Origin: Zingiber officinale
Lineage: Eukaryota; Streptophyta; Magnoliopsida; Zingiberales; Zingiberaceae
DNA length: 64,000 nt
Direction of reading: 5' to 3'
Assembly: GCF_018446385.1 (NCBI RefSeq)
Contig: NC_055990.1
Span: 26,125,891 to 26,189,890, forward strand
The position numbers and the translations under genes were made by a program. Below the pieces are notes generated by a model. That model did no database searches. It had not been told where the DNA came from and saw only the letters and a list, made by a program, of their open reading frames with translations. This document shows positions 47,001 to 60,140 of the stretch, one piece after another. The stretch's first letter is position 1. Every line of letters starts with the position of its first letter.

Positions 47001-50000
47001 TCGCCTTAACACACAACTTAATTTCATCAATAATAATTCATTCCACTAAAGAACTATTATTGAACTACGCACCAATCCCAAATTATATTTGGCTCCTTCT
47101 TATTACGAGTGTGTTAGTCTCCTGTGTTTAAGATAACAATGTCCACTAATTAAGTAAGTTCGACAACTCACTTAATTAATATCTAGCTCCAAGAGTAGTA
47201 CCACTCAACTTCATCGCCATGTCGACTGCAGGGTTTAATGACAATCCTTATGAGCTCCTCTCGGGGACATTCTCAACCTAGATTACTAAGATACGCTTCC
47301 TTCTATAATCAACAACACACACTATAAGTGATATCATTTCCCAACTTATCGGGCTTATTGATTCATCGAACTAAATCTCACCCATTGATAAATTAAAGAA
47401 ATAAATATCAAATATATGTGCTTGTTATTATATTAGGATTAAGAGCACACACTTAATAATAACTGAGGTCTTTGCTTTATAAAGTCAATATAAAAGAAAC
47501 GACCTCTAACGGTCCTACTCAATACACTCTAAGTGTACTAGTGTAATTATATAGTTAAGATAAACTAATACCCAATTACACTATGACCTTCCAATGGTTT
47601 GTTCCTTTCCATCATGGTCGTGAACTTATAACATAATTTCTGTGTGTGACACCACACACCATGTTATCTACAATATAAATTAATTGAACAACTACATTTA
47701 TCATAAATGTAGACATTTGACCAATGTGATTCTTATTTCTAGATAAATGTTTATACCAAAAGCTAGGCTTTTAGTATACACTCTAACAATCTCCCACTTA
47801 TACTAAAAGACTAAGCTGCCATATCTGCTGCCATACATCTGATTCCCAACCCTTCAACATGCCCATCAAAAGCTCTTGCCTTAAGGACCTTGGTGAAAGG
47901 ATCTATAGGTCATCACCTGATGCAATCTAGGCGGCAACAACTTCTCCTCGTTTATACGATTTCTCGTATTGGGTGGTACTTGCGCTCTATTGTGTTTACT
48001 TGTCTTATAGACTTATGGTTTCTTCGAGTTTGCTACTGCACCAACATTATTACAATAAATTGTAATAATCTTTGGACAAACCAGAAATCATATCTAAGTC
48101 TATCTTGAGGTTTTTGAGTCATTCAGCTTTTATGGCTACCTCAGAGGCTTGCCATATACTAAGCTTCTATGGCGGAGTCCAGAAAAACACCTATGCTTAT
48201 CACTCTTCCATAATTATGACTTTACCTCCTAAAGTAAACACAAAACCCCGAGGTTGACTTATTATTGTCCCTATCCGATTGGAAGTCAAAATCCATGCAA
48301 CCCACAAGGACTAAATTAACTGCCTTGTAAGCTAGCATATAATCTCTAGTGCTTCTAAGGTACTATATGCTTTACTGCAGTCTACTATCCTTGTCCAGGG
48401 TTACTTTGATATCTGCTAACTATGCCCTTGGCAAAACAAATTTCTGATCTCGTGCATAGCATATATTAGGCTTCCGACAGCCGAAGCATAAAGAACTGCC
48501 TTTATTTCCTTTATCTCCTTTGATGTCTACAGAGACATATCTTTAGATAAAGTTATTCCATCCTAAAAAGGTAAGAAACCTTTCTTGGAGTTTTGCATGC
48601 TTAAAACGAGCAAGGATTTTTTCCGATGTATGAAGCTTGGGATAAGTAAAATATTTTTTTCTTGCGATCCCTTATTACTTTGATCTCAAGAATATATACA
48701 TTCTCCCAAGTCCTTTATATCGAATTGTTTGGACAACCATACCCTTTTTGACAACATTTTGATATTGTTTCCAACTACCAAAATGTTATCTACATAGTAA
48801 AGAAATACCACCACGTTTCCATCACATCTTTCGTATACACAAGACTTATTACTAAATCCATAGATCTGATTACTTTGATAAATCGGATGTTCCAAGACCT
48901 TGAGCTTTGCCTCACCATGATCGATTGAGCTTACACAAGATGCTCTTAGCCTCCGATGAACCATTCGGTTGCTTTATATGGATGTTTTCTTCAAGACTTC
49001 CATTAAGGAATCTTGTCTTGACATCCACTTGCCAAATAGATAAAAGAATCCGGATAGATTTTAGCATGGCTACCGGTGAAAAGTTTTTTCATCAAGCCTT
49101 CTTCAAGATTTCTATCTTCCTATCAATCCTTCTTTCCTATTATGACCTTTTACACCCAAAGGCTTTTACACCACTGGTGGTTTTCAAGCTTCCAGTTTTA
49201 TTAGAATACATATATTCTAATTCTATTATTCATTACTCTTTGCCAAGATGCATATTTATCTTGGAGTGCTTCGTCATATGTCTGGAGATCAGTCATGTCC
49301 TTCAGGATCGAGTCCAAAACTCTCCCAAAACATGAATCTTTTAAGGTTAACAACCTCCCACTACGACAAGGCATTTTCTGCAATTGTATCATTTGTGATA
49401 CGTGTTGCGATTTCTTGTGATTGTACAGTTGGTACTAGATTAGACATGTCTTTTATTATTTCCTTAAGAACAAATTTACTTATGAGCACGTGGTTCATTA
49501 TATAGTCCTTTTCTAAAAAATCAATCATTGATTGACCTTCCGATTTTTAAGACTATAAACCTACTTTTGTTTATCTAGGATAACTTACAAACAAGTGAAT
49601 TCCTATCCAACTTATCATTATCTCTCCATATGTACTGGATTACCCGAATCCGAATATGCTTCAAATACGCTTATTCAGAACTCTATATGAGTAGAGAATT
49701 ATGACTTTGGAAGGTACTACGTTCACTCGCTTCCGAGCATATCCTTAAAACAAATTTGGTAATTTTCTGAATAACTCATCACCTATCTAATTATTCTATA
49801 AGAGTTCTATACCTTCTTTCTACTACATCATTCTTGGTGTACCAGATGCAGTTAGTTGGGATTGAAATCCAACTTCCGATAAGTGACTCCTAAATTCTCC
49901 CAAGAGGTACTTGCCACTACGATCTTACCATAGTGTCTTTTACTTTAACATTTCTCCGCATCAGCCTTGTACTCTTTGAACTAATCAAAGTACTTAGTCT

Positions 50001-53000
50001 TGCACATTAAGTAAATTTATTTGTATCTTGAATAGTTGTCTATAAAATAGACAAAATATTCAATACTACCTCTTGATAGTCATAGGATCACACAAATCGA
50101 ATGAACCAATTTCAACATATATTTGACTCCATACCCTTAAAAGCTTCTTGGTTATTTTCTTTCTAAGTAAGACTCGCAGGTTGGAAAGATTTCCACTACC
50201 AATGAACCCAAAAGTTCATTAGCTACCAATGAATCCTACTCAAGTATAACCTAGCTTTTAGATGCCAAAGATATAATTGGTTCATTTCCAAAGGTTGCTT
50301 TCTCTTAAAATTAGAAGATGTGTTACTAATTTCCATTTGTTGCATCGTGGGAGTTATTGGATTATAAATTGTCAACCATCATACCAGAATAGATAACTTC
50401 CCTATTTTTCTTGATAACAACTTTGTTATCAAAATAGACACAATATCTATAATAGTTTAGAAACTGAAATCAGGTTCTTTCTAAACTTGGTACGTAAAGA
50501 CAATTACTTAAAATCCATATTTTATTCTTATCAAAGGATAAACATCTCCCATCGCAACCACTACCACTTTTACCCATGTGGACGGTGATTTAACTTTCAT
50601 TTAGTTGTCGGGTTTCCTGGAACCCTTGAATTGCGAACATGATTAATGGCATCTTGTATCTACACTCCTGGTTTCGGTAGATAACACCACTAGACATGTT
50701 TCAACTAATGAATTAAATGCACCTAAATTGTTCTTAGTTCTAAGAAGACAGTCTACCTTAATGTCCAAGTCCTATTTCCAATCATTACAATTGGGACTAC
50801 TAAGTCTTTTCTATAGTATGACTACTAGGATCGACAAACATCCTAAGAATCACAAAAATATTCGTCAAGATCAACTCCTTAAAGTCTCCATGAATTTTGT
50901 ATATACAAAAAGAAGATTTTATTCATTAATTTTATTATCTCGACTTTACTTTACGACAAATAAAATTAATAGTTGATCCTTTCGATCAAATATTTGGTCA
51001 AAACTCTTTAATTTAAAATAACATTGATTCCTCAAACAATATTATTTAAATTCACCAACACCAAACACTGAATTTTTATGCCACGTTAGTGTGGACGATA
51101 CAAAATTTAAACATTTGTAAGAGGAGGGTTTTACCATTAATTATTTTGTCAATAAATCTTTATGACAAATAAAATTACCTCAACACCGTGAATTTTGTAT
51201 GCCACGTTAGTGTGGACGATACAAAATCAAACATTTGTAAGAGGGTTTTAATTTTATTATCTTGTCAACCTTTTATTCGACAAATTAATAGTTGGTTTTC
51301 TTCAATTACAGTGACTCCACGGGAGGATACTATTAGACATGCTAAGTGTATACCATTACTTGACACTAAGTCCATTAATAAGATTATGCCCCTTCCGTTG
51401 GAAGATCACACGCCCTTAATTAACTTCCTATAGTCATCCAAAATCGAAGTCTTTCTAGTGATCCACAAACAAGCTCATCCGTTATGGAGGAAGGCACTCG
51501 AGCCAACGCTTGTTTGCATCACTTACAAACCAAGAATGGAGACCATGGGATTTATTTAAAATCCCTCTCCCACTTAGTTATTTATAAACGAGGAATTTTA
51601 ACTATACTAGTCTACTATACTCACACAGCACAATATAAAAGCAATAAATAGAAAATCTAATTTTCAACTATTATGGCTTTTATCTATCGTTGTCCTCCGT
51701 GTTGCCATCTTTGGCCACCGCCACCGGTCTAGTTGTCGCATCCATCTTGCTCCTTGTTCAGCCTCGGGTCCTCAAAAGTTCCACGCCTTGCAATCGATTC
51801 GTGACATATATAGAATTTTACATTTTTCGATCCTATATTCCTCGAAGGAATATACGTATCTAGATCAAAAATAAAATCCTAATAAAACTAAATACACTCC
51901 TGCTGTAATACAATCATGCACACAATAAAATGCCCTCGAGGTCCAATCACACATAATAACTATAAGCCATAATAGTTGGATCCTGCGTCCACAAAGTTAG
52001 ACATCCTACTATTATCCCGCCTTAAATTATATATTACATGTGCATCATTAAACTAATACCAAATACACGAGGCAAATCCTAGCTCGATACCAATTGTTGG
52101 TTGCTACTCGGAAGCCTAGAGGTTCCACAGTACAAAAATTTTGTCAAGTTTGAACCTTTCCTAGCTACCATGTGTTCTTTTAAATTAAATTTTGGACTTA
52201 ACACGTTTGATCCAAAACTTAATCTATTTGTTCTTTTAGGTTTTGACTGGATCTCCTGCGGAACTTAACACGCTCGATCCAAATCACCTAAGTTATTAAT
52301 TCCTTTCCAGTACTGACGTGGCGAGGCACATGGCCTTCTTGGATATGGGAGCAACCACCACCGACTAGACAAAACCTTTTATAGAAAGATAATATTTAAT
52401 TTCCTAAAATAACTTTAGGTTAACCAAAAGGAACAATCAAATCACAAGGAAAAGAAGAAAACATAAGAACACTACATCGAAAATAAATTCGAAATACTAG
52501 AATCGTAAGCCTCTTGTATTTGGTATTATTTCCAAAATAACTAGTATGATGCGGAAAGGAAAAATACTAGTTATACCTTTTAGAAAGACCTCTTGATCTT
52601 CTACTGTATTCCTCTTCTAACCTCGGACGTTGTGTGGGCAACGATCTTCCGAGATGAGAACCACCAAGCACCTTCTTCTTCCTTCTAGGTTTCGGCCACC
52701 AAAATTCTCCAAGAGAAGTAGAGGTCCGGCCACCACCACCAAGCTCCAAGGGATGCAAGAAATAAAACCTCCTTTCTCTCTTTCTTCTCCTAGCTAGAAC
52801 TGGCCACCATCAAGAGCTCCAAGAGGGATTGCCGCCGGCCACAAGAAGAAGAGAAGAGGAAGAAAGGAGGAAAAGAGAGGAAGAATAGAATAGAGTTATT
52901 CACAATGAAGCCTTCTCTACCCCTCTTTTATAATCCTTGGTCTTGGCAAATAAGGAAAATTTAATAAAACTTCCTTAATTCTTTTGCCATTAAAAAGGAA

Positions 53001-56000
53001 AATTTATTTAATTAAAACAATTTTCTCCTTTTAATTTTCAATGGCCGGCCAAAATAAATCTCAAGCAAATAAAATTTTAAACACCAATTAAAACTTCCTT
53101 ATTTGCTTCCGGAAATTTATAAAAATTTCTCCAACAATTTTTATCCTTCATGATTGGTTTATAAAAGGAAATTTAATAAATTAAAATCTTTCTTTTAAAC
53201 ATGTGGATAAAAAGAAGTTATCTCTATAAATTAAAAACTCTTTTAATCTACAAATAAGGAAAGATATCAAATCTTTTCTTAATCTCTTGTAGAAACTTAT
53301 AAAAGAGAAAATTTAATTTTAAACTTTCTTTTAAATCATGAACATGGTTAAAAAGGAAAGTTTTCTTAAAATTTAAAATCCACCTTTAATCAACAAATAA
53401 GGAAAGATTTCAAATTTTAAACTTTCTTTTAAACATGTAGATGATTTACAAATTAGGAAAGTTTTTACCAAAGATTAAAACCATCCTTTTAAACTACAAA
53501 TAAGGAAAGAGATTAATCTCTTCTCTTAATCTTTTGTAGAAAGCTATAAAAGGAAATTTTAATTTTTAAACTCTCTTTAAAATCATGATATCCACATAAG
53601 AAATAATAAAATCCTTTTAATATTCTAGTGGTCCACCTAAGCTTGGGACCCAAGTTTTGGCCACCTACATGACTCATCCACTTGGTCTTGGCCCTAGCTT
53701 GGGTTCCAAGCTTGGGTATGTGGTAGGTATAAATCTCTATACTAGAGGCTACGATAGGACCGAGGAGGAATTGGTTTTGGTCTCCCGATGAAATTACACT
53801 TCGCTTCGAACACACAACTTAATTTTATCAATAATAATTCATTCCACTAAAGAACTATTATTCAACTATCGCACCAATCCCAAATTATATTTTGGGCTCC
53901 TTCTTATTATGAGTGTGTTAGTCTCCCTGTTTAAGATAACAATGTCCACTAATTAAGTAAGTTCTTGACAACTCACTTAATTAATATCTAGCTCCAAGAG
54001 TAGTACCACTCAACTTCATCGGACTAAGTCCACCGCAGGGTTTAACATGACAATCCTTATGAGCTCCTCTTGGGGACATTCTCAACCTAGATTACTAAGA
54101 CACAGTTTCCTTCTATAATCAACAACACACACTATAAGTGATATCATTTCCCAACTTATCGGGCTTATTGATTCATCGAACTAAATCTCACCCATTGATA
54201 AATTAAAGAAATAAATATCAAATATATGTGCTTGTTATTATATTAGGATTAAGAGCACACACTTCAATAATAACTGAGGTCTTTGTTTCTTTATAAAGTC
54301 AGTATAAAAGAAACGACCTCTAATGGTCCTACTCAATACACTCTAAGTGTACTAGTGTAATTATATAGTTAAGATAAACTAATACCTAATTACACTATGA
54401 CCTTCCAATGGTTTGTTCCTTTCCATCATGGTCGTGAGCTACTGTTTATAATTTATAAGGTACTGATAACATGATCCTCTGTGTGTGACACCACACACCA
54501 TGTTATTTACAATATAAATTAATTGAACAACTACATTTATCATAAATGTAGACATTTGACCAATGTGATTCTTATTTCTAGATAAATGTTTATACCAAAA
54601 GCTAGGCTTTTAGTATACACTCTAACAAGAGGATTATTTCTTGTAGTATCCTCGTGAGATCGACGTCATAGTGTTGTTCCAAAGTCAAATTAAATAATTC
54701 TCCCAAGGCAAATGGTACTAAAATTGGTTTCTTCACATGTCCTTCAATATATCTCAATTCACCATTAGGAATTGGACTTGCACCACTAGATATAACATAT
54801 GAATACATGTCTCCAAGCTTTGATATGATCGATCACTGTATGTTGCATTAGAATTATAATAATCATGAACTTCATTTGGTTTGTCATCCATATATCTAGT
54901 TTATTGATACTAACTCTTTAATAGCTTAATGCCATGATAGTCATCCCTTGCATCCAAGATATTTGGTAGTACTTAGTATCTAAGATATAACTTTATTAGC
55001 ATTTGTATATAACTCTGATTTATATAACATCTTTTTGTGGATGCCTCAAGTGACATGGCAGCAAACACGTTATATAGAGTCGTTAGTAACATTATCTGAA
55101 GTTTAAGCCTACATTTCTATGTCCCTTGTTGATTGTCATGTTTCAACCTACTAAGCAAACTAATTATTGTATGCTATATACCTGAGTGTACTTTTCCTTC
55201 ACTCAATGTAGAGTTTTCCACATGTATCAGTGATCTGTGTAGTGAGCTGCACTCTCCTATTTGAATTTTCATTTATGTTTTATTCTCCTTGTTGTCTTGC
55301 AACTAGGATAGGGTAACTTTTGTTCTTTGTTTATGACAGGTATGTTAATCGTGCGTTATACCTACTGCACCTGACTTGTGGCCCTTCGCATCCTAACACT
55401 GCTGCAACATACATAAATGTGGCCATGATGGAAGAAGGGTTAGGAAATGTGCATGTTGCTCTTAGATACCTACATGAGGCGTTAAAATGCAATCAGAGAC
55501 TACTCGGAACTGATCATATACAGGTTAGTACTTGTCCTCCTTTCCCTCTTCCTCTTTTCTTCTTTATTGTAATTTTTATTTCCTGAAATAAAAATTGTAT
55601 CCTGAAAATTAAAACATGAAATTGTATATTTACTGACCTTATATTCATTTCACAGACTGCAGCTAGTTATCATGCTATTGCCATTGCTCTGTCTTTGATG
55701 GAAGCTTATTCTTTAAGCGTCCAGCATGAGCAGACAACTCTACGCATACTACAAGCAAAGCTTGGATCAGAAGATCTACGAACACAGGTAACCATTCACA
55801 TAGGGACCGATATACTGTCTGTTTTCACTGTCTGGTGATCTTATCCTAATCACAGTGGTGTTCATCCTATAATGCAGGATGCTGCTGCATGGCTTGAATA
55901 TTTTGAGTCTAAGGCTCTCGAGCAACAGGAAGCTGCACGAAATGGTACTCCAAAGCCTGATGCTTCCATTGCGAGCAAAGGTCATTTGAGGTAAATTAAA

Positions 56001-58213
56001 CCATTACTAAGTACGAACAACATGTCGAGACAATTTAATTGGAACAAAAGGTTCAGACATTTTGAATGACACGACTTCTGATAGAGGCTAGTGGAGTTAA
56101 TTTCATTGTTGATTCTTAAAAAATTTCTAGCATAGTTTTTCCAAACTTCCCCGTCTTGGTTCTCTACAGTTTAATTGATTCTCCAATTCGTGTTGCACTT
56201 TTTATGCAGTGTATCAGACCTTTTGGATTATATCAATCCTGAGGCAGAACAAAGATCCAGAGAAATTCAAAAGAAGCAAGCCCGAGCAAAGGTTCTGTTT
56301 TGCATTTTTTACAAGGAATAAGTCAAACATCTTACTATGTTCTATTTTCCTCGCAGATAAAAGATAGAAATGGACAAAACCAATCTGAAACTGTGGAGAT
56401 TGATGATGACAAGGTCGATATGCCAAAGCAGGAACGGATGGCGACCAATGATAAGGAAAACAACTCCTATGTTCAGCCACCCATGGAGCTTAAGGATGAG
56501 AATCCCAATATCGTTGTCATTCATGTCTCAAGATCGAATCCGGAGGACAGTGTTATGGAGGAAGACCCAACTGAAGATGGATGGCAAGAAGCTGTCCCCA
56601 AGGGACGATCTCTCACAAACCAAAAAACAGTAGCAAGGAGACCTAGTTTGGCCAAAATCAATACAAATTCACTAACTAATGTAGAAAATCCACGATATCG
56701 AGCAAAATCTTCCCCCAATACATCTTCTCCTGGAACACCAGCAAATGATGATAGCATGCCTGCTTCTGCTAGCCCTGCTTCAAAGAAGTTCATCAAGAAT
56801 CTCAGCTTCAACCAGAAAGCAAGCAGCATTGCTGCCTCAATGGATGCAGATCCTGCCTCCGCAGCTACAGCTCCCAGGCTGGTTTCATCACCAATAGGGA
56901 ACACTAGTCCCTCGACCAGGAAAAACTTATCATACAAAGAAGTGGCATTGGCTGCTCCAGGATCTATCATCAAGGTTGCAGAAGATAAAGTGATAGCTGA
57001 AACCCATTCAGATAACCAGGATAGGGAAATGTCACACGGAATAAGGGAACAGAGAACTGATGATTCTAAAAAGGAGATGAGCGAACATAAAAATCTTGAA
57101 GGAACCAAACATGCATCTACTCATGAGGAGTTTAAGGGCTCTGTTGTGGAAGGAGATAACCAAGAGAAAATGAATTCTATCATGGCAGAAGCATCACTGA
57201 AAGTGGCAAGTTCTGTAGTGGAAGAAAAAGATGCTATGGTTTCTAATCCAAAAGATTCCATCACTCTTGAAGAATATAATGCAACCTCAGCAGAATCTCA
57301 GAGAATTTCAGAAATAAGTGAAAAAACTACGCAAGGCAAGGAAGCTACTGCAATACAAGAATGCTGTGAAATATCAGTCATAGGCTCTCACGAGAAGGAA
57401 TTAGAGTTAAGAGTATCTGCTTCGGATGGTACTGATATGGACCAAACTAATGCTGCTGCTTATATGGAAGAAGTGAGCAATGCTGGTGAAGAAATGCAGG
57501 AACAAGTATCAAGTGGATGTGAAAGTGAGCCTATAAAAGAGAAGAACAATGAAATAGCCAAAGAGCCCAGCAGCAAACTATCTGCAGCTGCTGCTCCATT
57601 CAATCCATCGACAATAGCAGTTTTTAGCTCAGTCGCATTGCCAAGCTTCAATGATCACGGAGGAATTTTACCACCACCTTTAAATATCCCTCCTATGGTA
57701 GCAATCCCTGTGCGTAAGCATCTCCACCAGTCTGCTACTTCGAGGGTACCCTATGGTCCACGGATAACTGGTGGTTACAATCGGTCAGGTTATCGTAGTC
57801 ATCGCAACAAATTGCCATTTCAGAATGGTGAGTTGGCTTCTCAGGATGGTAATTCTTTGAGTCCAAGAATGAATCCTAATGCTGCTGAATTTGTTCCTGC
57901 CCAACCATTGATTCAGAACAGCTACCCAGTGTCCCCAAGTGATTCTCAAACATCACCAAACAGTATTTCACTCTCCCCTCAATGTTTACCTTCATCGCCA
58001 GATAGTCTGATGGCATCACCAACACCAGATGAAGCTCTTGTGAAAGAAAATGACAATATCACTAAAGTTGAACAATCTACTGAAGGTGAAGATGCTACTA
58101 TAAATGCTGAACAGGATACTCCTGAAGGAACTATTTCTGAAGACCTTCAGCTAGTAGATATCACACCAGAACCAGCAAAGTCTATCGACGAGCAAGAATG
58201 TTTGGTTGACTAG
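38059..58213 (+). CDS. TSS: TSS/REC-type protein (clustered mitochondria family, TPR-containing)
   Basis: 23 exons: join(38059-38128, 38250-38311, 38644-38736, 38917-38989, 39447-39800, 39898-39962, 40053-40184, 40272-40313, 41017-41547, 41656-41816, 41934-42426, 42696-42758, 42848-42949, 43086-43406, 43515-43607, 43683-43784, 43875-43979, 44645-44778, 55340-55523, 55656-55787, 55878-55990, 56210-56291, 56357-58213). All have GT-AG borders and consistent phase, giving 1787 residues, the usual size for this family. Residues 1-100 form the ubiquitin-like CLU N-region. Next is the CLU domain (about 300-600; [31 protein letters not shown]). About 740-1100 holds the eIF3-p135-like and TPR part, including [20 protein letters not shown]. 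The tail (1170-1787) is disordered, with [16 protein letters not shown] near 1240. Arabidopsis members set the size of the chloroplast compartment (REC1-3), and TSS acts with WOX9/STIMPY. Which member this is remains open. Polyadenylation signal AATAAA at 58445. Confidence 0.95.
39263..39294. repeat. ATT microsatellite in TSS/REC intron 4
   Basis: Nine or more ATT/TTA units in the intron between 38989 and 39447. Confidence 0.85.
45194..47788 (-). repeat. 3' LTR of element C
   Basis: 2595 bp, TGTTGGTTGCTACTCGG to CACTCTAACA on the plus strand. Compared with the partner LTR most differences are small deletions (1-25 bp) in one copy or the other; base substitutions are few. Confidence 0.92.
47789..47800 (-). 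other. Polypurine tract of element C
   Basis: TAAGTGGGAGAT on the minus strand, directly before the 3' LTR. Confidence 0.7.
47801..50750 (-). pseudogene. pol: Copia pol remnant of element C
   Basis: Reverse transcriptase remains at 48686-49070 on the minus strand, with [14 protein letters not shown] (the catalytic YVDD has become YVDN) and, upstream, a worn VDVKTAFLNG-type segment. The integrase core is worn at about 49740-50350, and the protease start at about 50500-50750. Many one-base deletions break all frames; no function is possible. The GTAAA at 50494-50498 is the unoccupied version of the site where element A entered element B. Confidence 0.8.
50751..52094 (-). other. Element C 5' leader and gag remnant
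   Basis: No intact ORF. Contains two copies of the GTTAGTGTGGACGATACAAA leader repeat (about 51080 and 51200), also seen in element B. The primer site at 52081-52093 reads GCTCGATACCAAT on the plus strand, having lost one T relative to GCTCTGATACCAAT. Confidence 0.65.
52095..54627 (-). repeat. 5' LTR of element C
   Basis: 2533-bp partner of 45194-47788. It has lost, for example, a 12-bp stretch after TTTTGGA (near 52195) and about 25 bp before CCAGTACTGACG (near 52305), while the other LTR has its own losses near 47220 and 47630. Confidence 0.92.
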
Positions 58214-59329
58214 CGCTACATTGAAGATCATGTTGTCAAGGTGGTTGAGCAAGGGTGCGTAATCTGAAGTGAGAGTAATAAGTTGATGCTTGCCGTGATC
58301 AACCTACAAGTCTGACATTTTCAGAGGGAAATTTTGAGTTGTTTTCTTTACTTCTCTAGATTGTGCAAATTTCAAATGTCACCACCAACTCTAGAGCATC
58401 GATGAGGGATAAATACCATGGAAGCTAAATGTTAAATGAGACCAAATAAAAAGGCAATTGGTCAGGATCCATGCACTTGTTTCCGCATTCCCTCCATATC
58501 GTCATTCAATTTCAGTTTCTTGATGGTTAGTATTTTTATCAATACCTTTATTTGTCATATGAAGTACAGCAGCACTAGTCCTGATTAAAAATAAGTGATG
58601 CATTGGGAGATGTCTTCGTGATTCTCTTCTGTAGTTTGGTAGAATTGAATTGTGTATCCTTCGAGTTTGAGGAACCGAATGTGCTCGTGTTAATCTTGGT
58701 TTAAACTACTATCTTATTCGATAATGCAAGATAAGATTCAATTTTAGTTGCATTTTTCTCCTGTATTTTTTCACAGCTTTTTCTACAGTTATAACTTCAG
58801 GGAAACTATGTATAAGTTTTAGTTTAGAATTGCATTATGCTTCCCTTTGCTTTGTCCCACTCTACTGAAGATTTTCTTGTTTAACTGATCCATCTTTCGT
58901 CCATAAGCTCTCTGTTTAATTCACCTTTGTTTGCTAATCTATCATTGAGGGTCAATTTCCAACAAAATAAGAAAAAAAATATAGAATAGTATTATTATTT
59001 CAAATTAAATATATTTTATTAAAAAAATAAGTTTCATAATTTTTTCATATGTTACTATTTAATTAAGAATATAGACAGTTTAATAAGGTCGGAGCGAGTT
59101 GAGAGACGGGTTAAATCATATCTCAAAAATAGAACAGGGGACACTCATTTTCGGAACAGAGGACCTCGGTACCATTTCATAAATATGGTTATTGATCCTC
59201 AGTTATACACCTGTAAAATTTGCAACCGACACAAAAATAGAAAAAATAGTAAAATAATTTCGAATTTCTGTCGTAAACCAGTATGGACCCCACGACATCG
59301 ACCACTTAAACCTATCTGGACTGCTGAGC
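58214..59329. other. 3' UTR of TSS/REC and intergenic DNA
   Basis: Likely 3' UTR to about 58460-58750. Beyond it is AT-rich DNA with no ORF or repeat end that I recognise. Confidence 0.5.
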
Positions 59330-59547
59330 CACAAGAGGTACAATCAAGATGAGGAGTGTATGATTCCGTGACTGAAAGATAAGGTCCAGAGGTCGATCCC
59401 CGGGGTGTTATTGCCTGGGATTAACGTCTCCGCCATGCACTTTCCACCTGTGTACCTGCATTTACCTCCCTCCATATCCGTGGGACTGGCTCTATGGGGG
59501 CCGCTGATGTGGCGATTTCACTTTTTTTTTTTTTTTTTTTTTTTTTA
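59330..59547 (+). mobile_element. Probable tRNA-derived SINE with poly-T tail
   Basis: The segment contains a B-box-like GGTCGATCCCC at about 59391-59402, a conserved-looking body, and ends in about 26 T residues (59522-59547), as in several plant SINE families. The A box is unclear, the left end is estimated, and I found no clear target duplication. Confidence 0.5.
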
Positions 59548-60140
59548 AGAAATAATAATCTGAGATTCTATTGAGGATTCCCTGTTTAATTTCACTTACT
59601 TTTTTATTTAAGGCGACACGTTATGGAGAGTCAGTGTTTCTCTGTGAAGGTTAAAAATCAAGTTTGAAAGGCCTTCCCACGTCAAGAATGTGATTATATT
59701 AGAATAGAAATATTTCTAAATTATAATATAGATATTATCCAAATTACATCTAAAGTATTAGTAGATTATATTATCAGTGTTATAAAAATATATATCAAAT
59801 GCTATTAAAATTATATCTTAAATAATATCACCATTTGTATCCCTTCTGACAATCACTTACAATCATCCACCAAGAGTATATTTGACTAATGAAAGGAATA
59901 TATCCCTCTGATCTGAGACGCTAAAAGCTCTTTGATTATAAATGCATTCTCAAATGATATTACAGAAAAGGTAGACAATGAAATTGTGACTACAGCTCAC
60001 CCTTCCAATGCATAGTTACCAATCCAGAAATGCTTAATATCAGTGTAATCATCTTATCATTCTGGTTGGAAAACTGGCACAAATGTAAAGCAAGAGTCGA
60101 GAAATACCTTTCTGTGATAATTTTAATTTGCAACGAGGCA
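59548..60140. other. Intergenic, AT-rich; PSF1 3' UTR at the right end
   Basis: AT-rich stretch with many TAATATAGATATTAT-like runs (59690-59850) that could be a worn MITE. I cannot define its ends. The 3' UTR of the minus-strand PSF1 gene should lie in the right part. Confidence 0.35.

Larger units (their letters stand above)
45194..54627 (-). mobile_element. Copia LTR retrotransposon C, complete, in TSS/REC intron 18
   Basis: 9434-bp minus-strand element with LTRs 45194-47788 and 52095-54627 and the 5-bp target duplication AGAGG (45189-45193 and 54628-54632). It is the same family as element B. The interior (47789-52094, 4.3 kb) is worn and short for a Copia element. It lies antisense to the host gene inside a 10,561-nt intron (44779-55339); without the element the intron would be 1122 nt. 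The host gene's splice sites on both sides (GTAAGT donor, ATGACAG acceptor) are intact and the reading frame continues across, so the gene can tolerate it. Confidence 0.95.
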
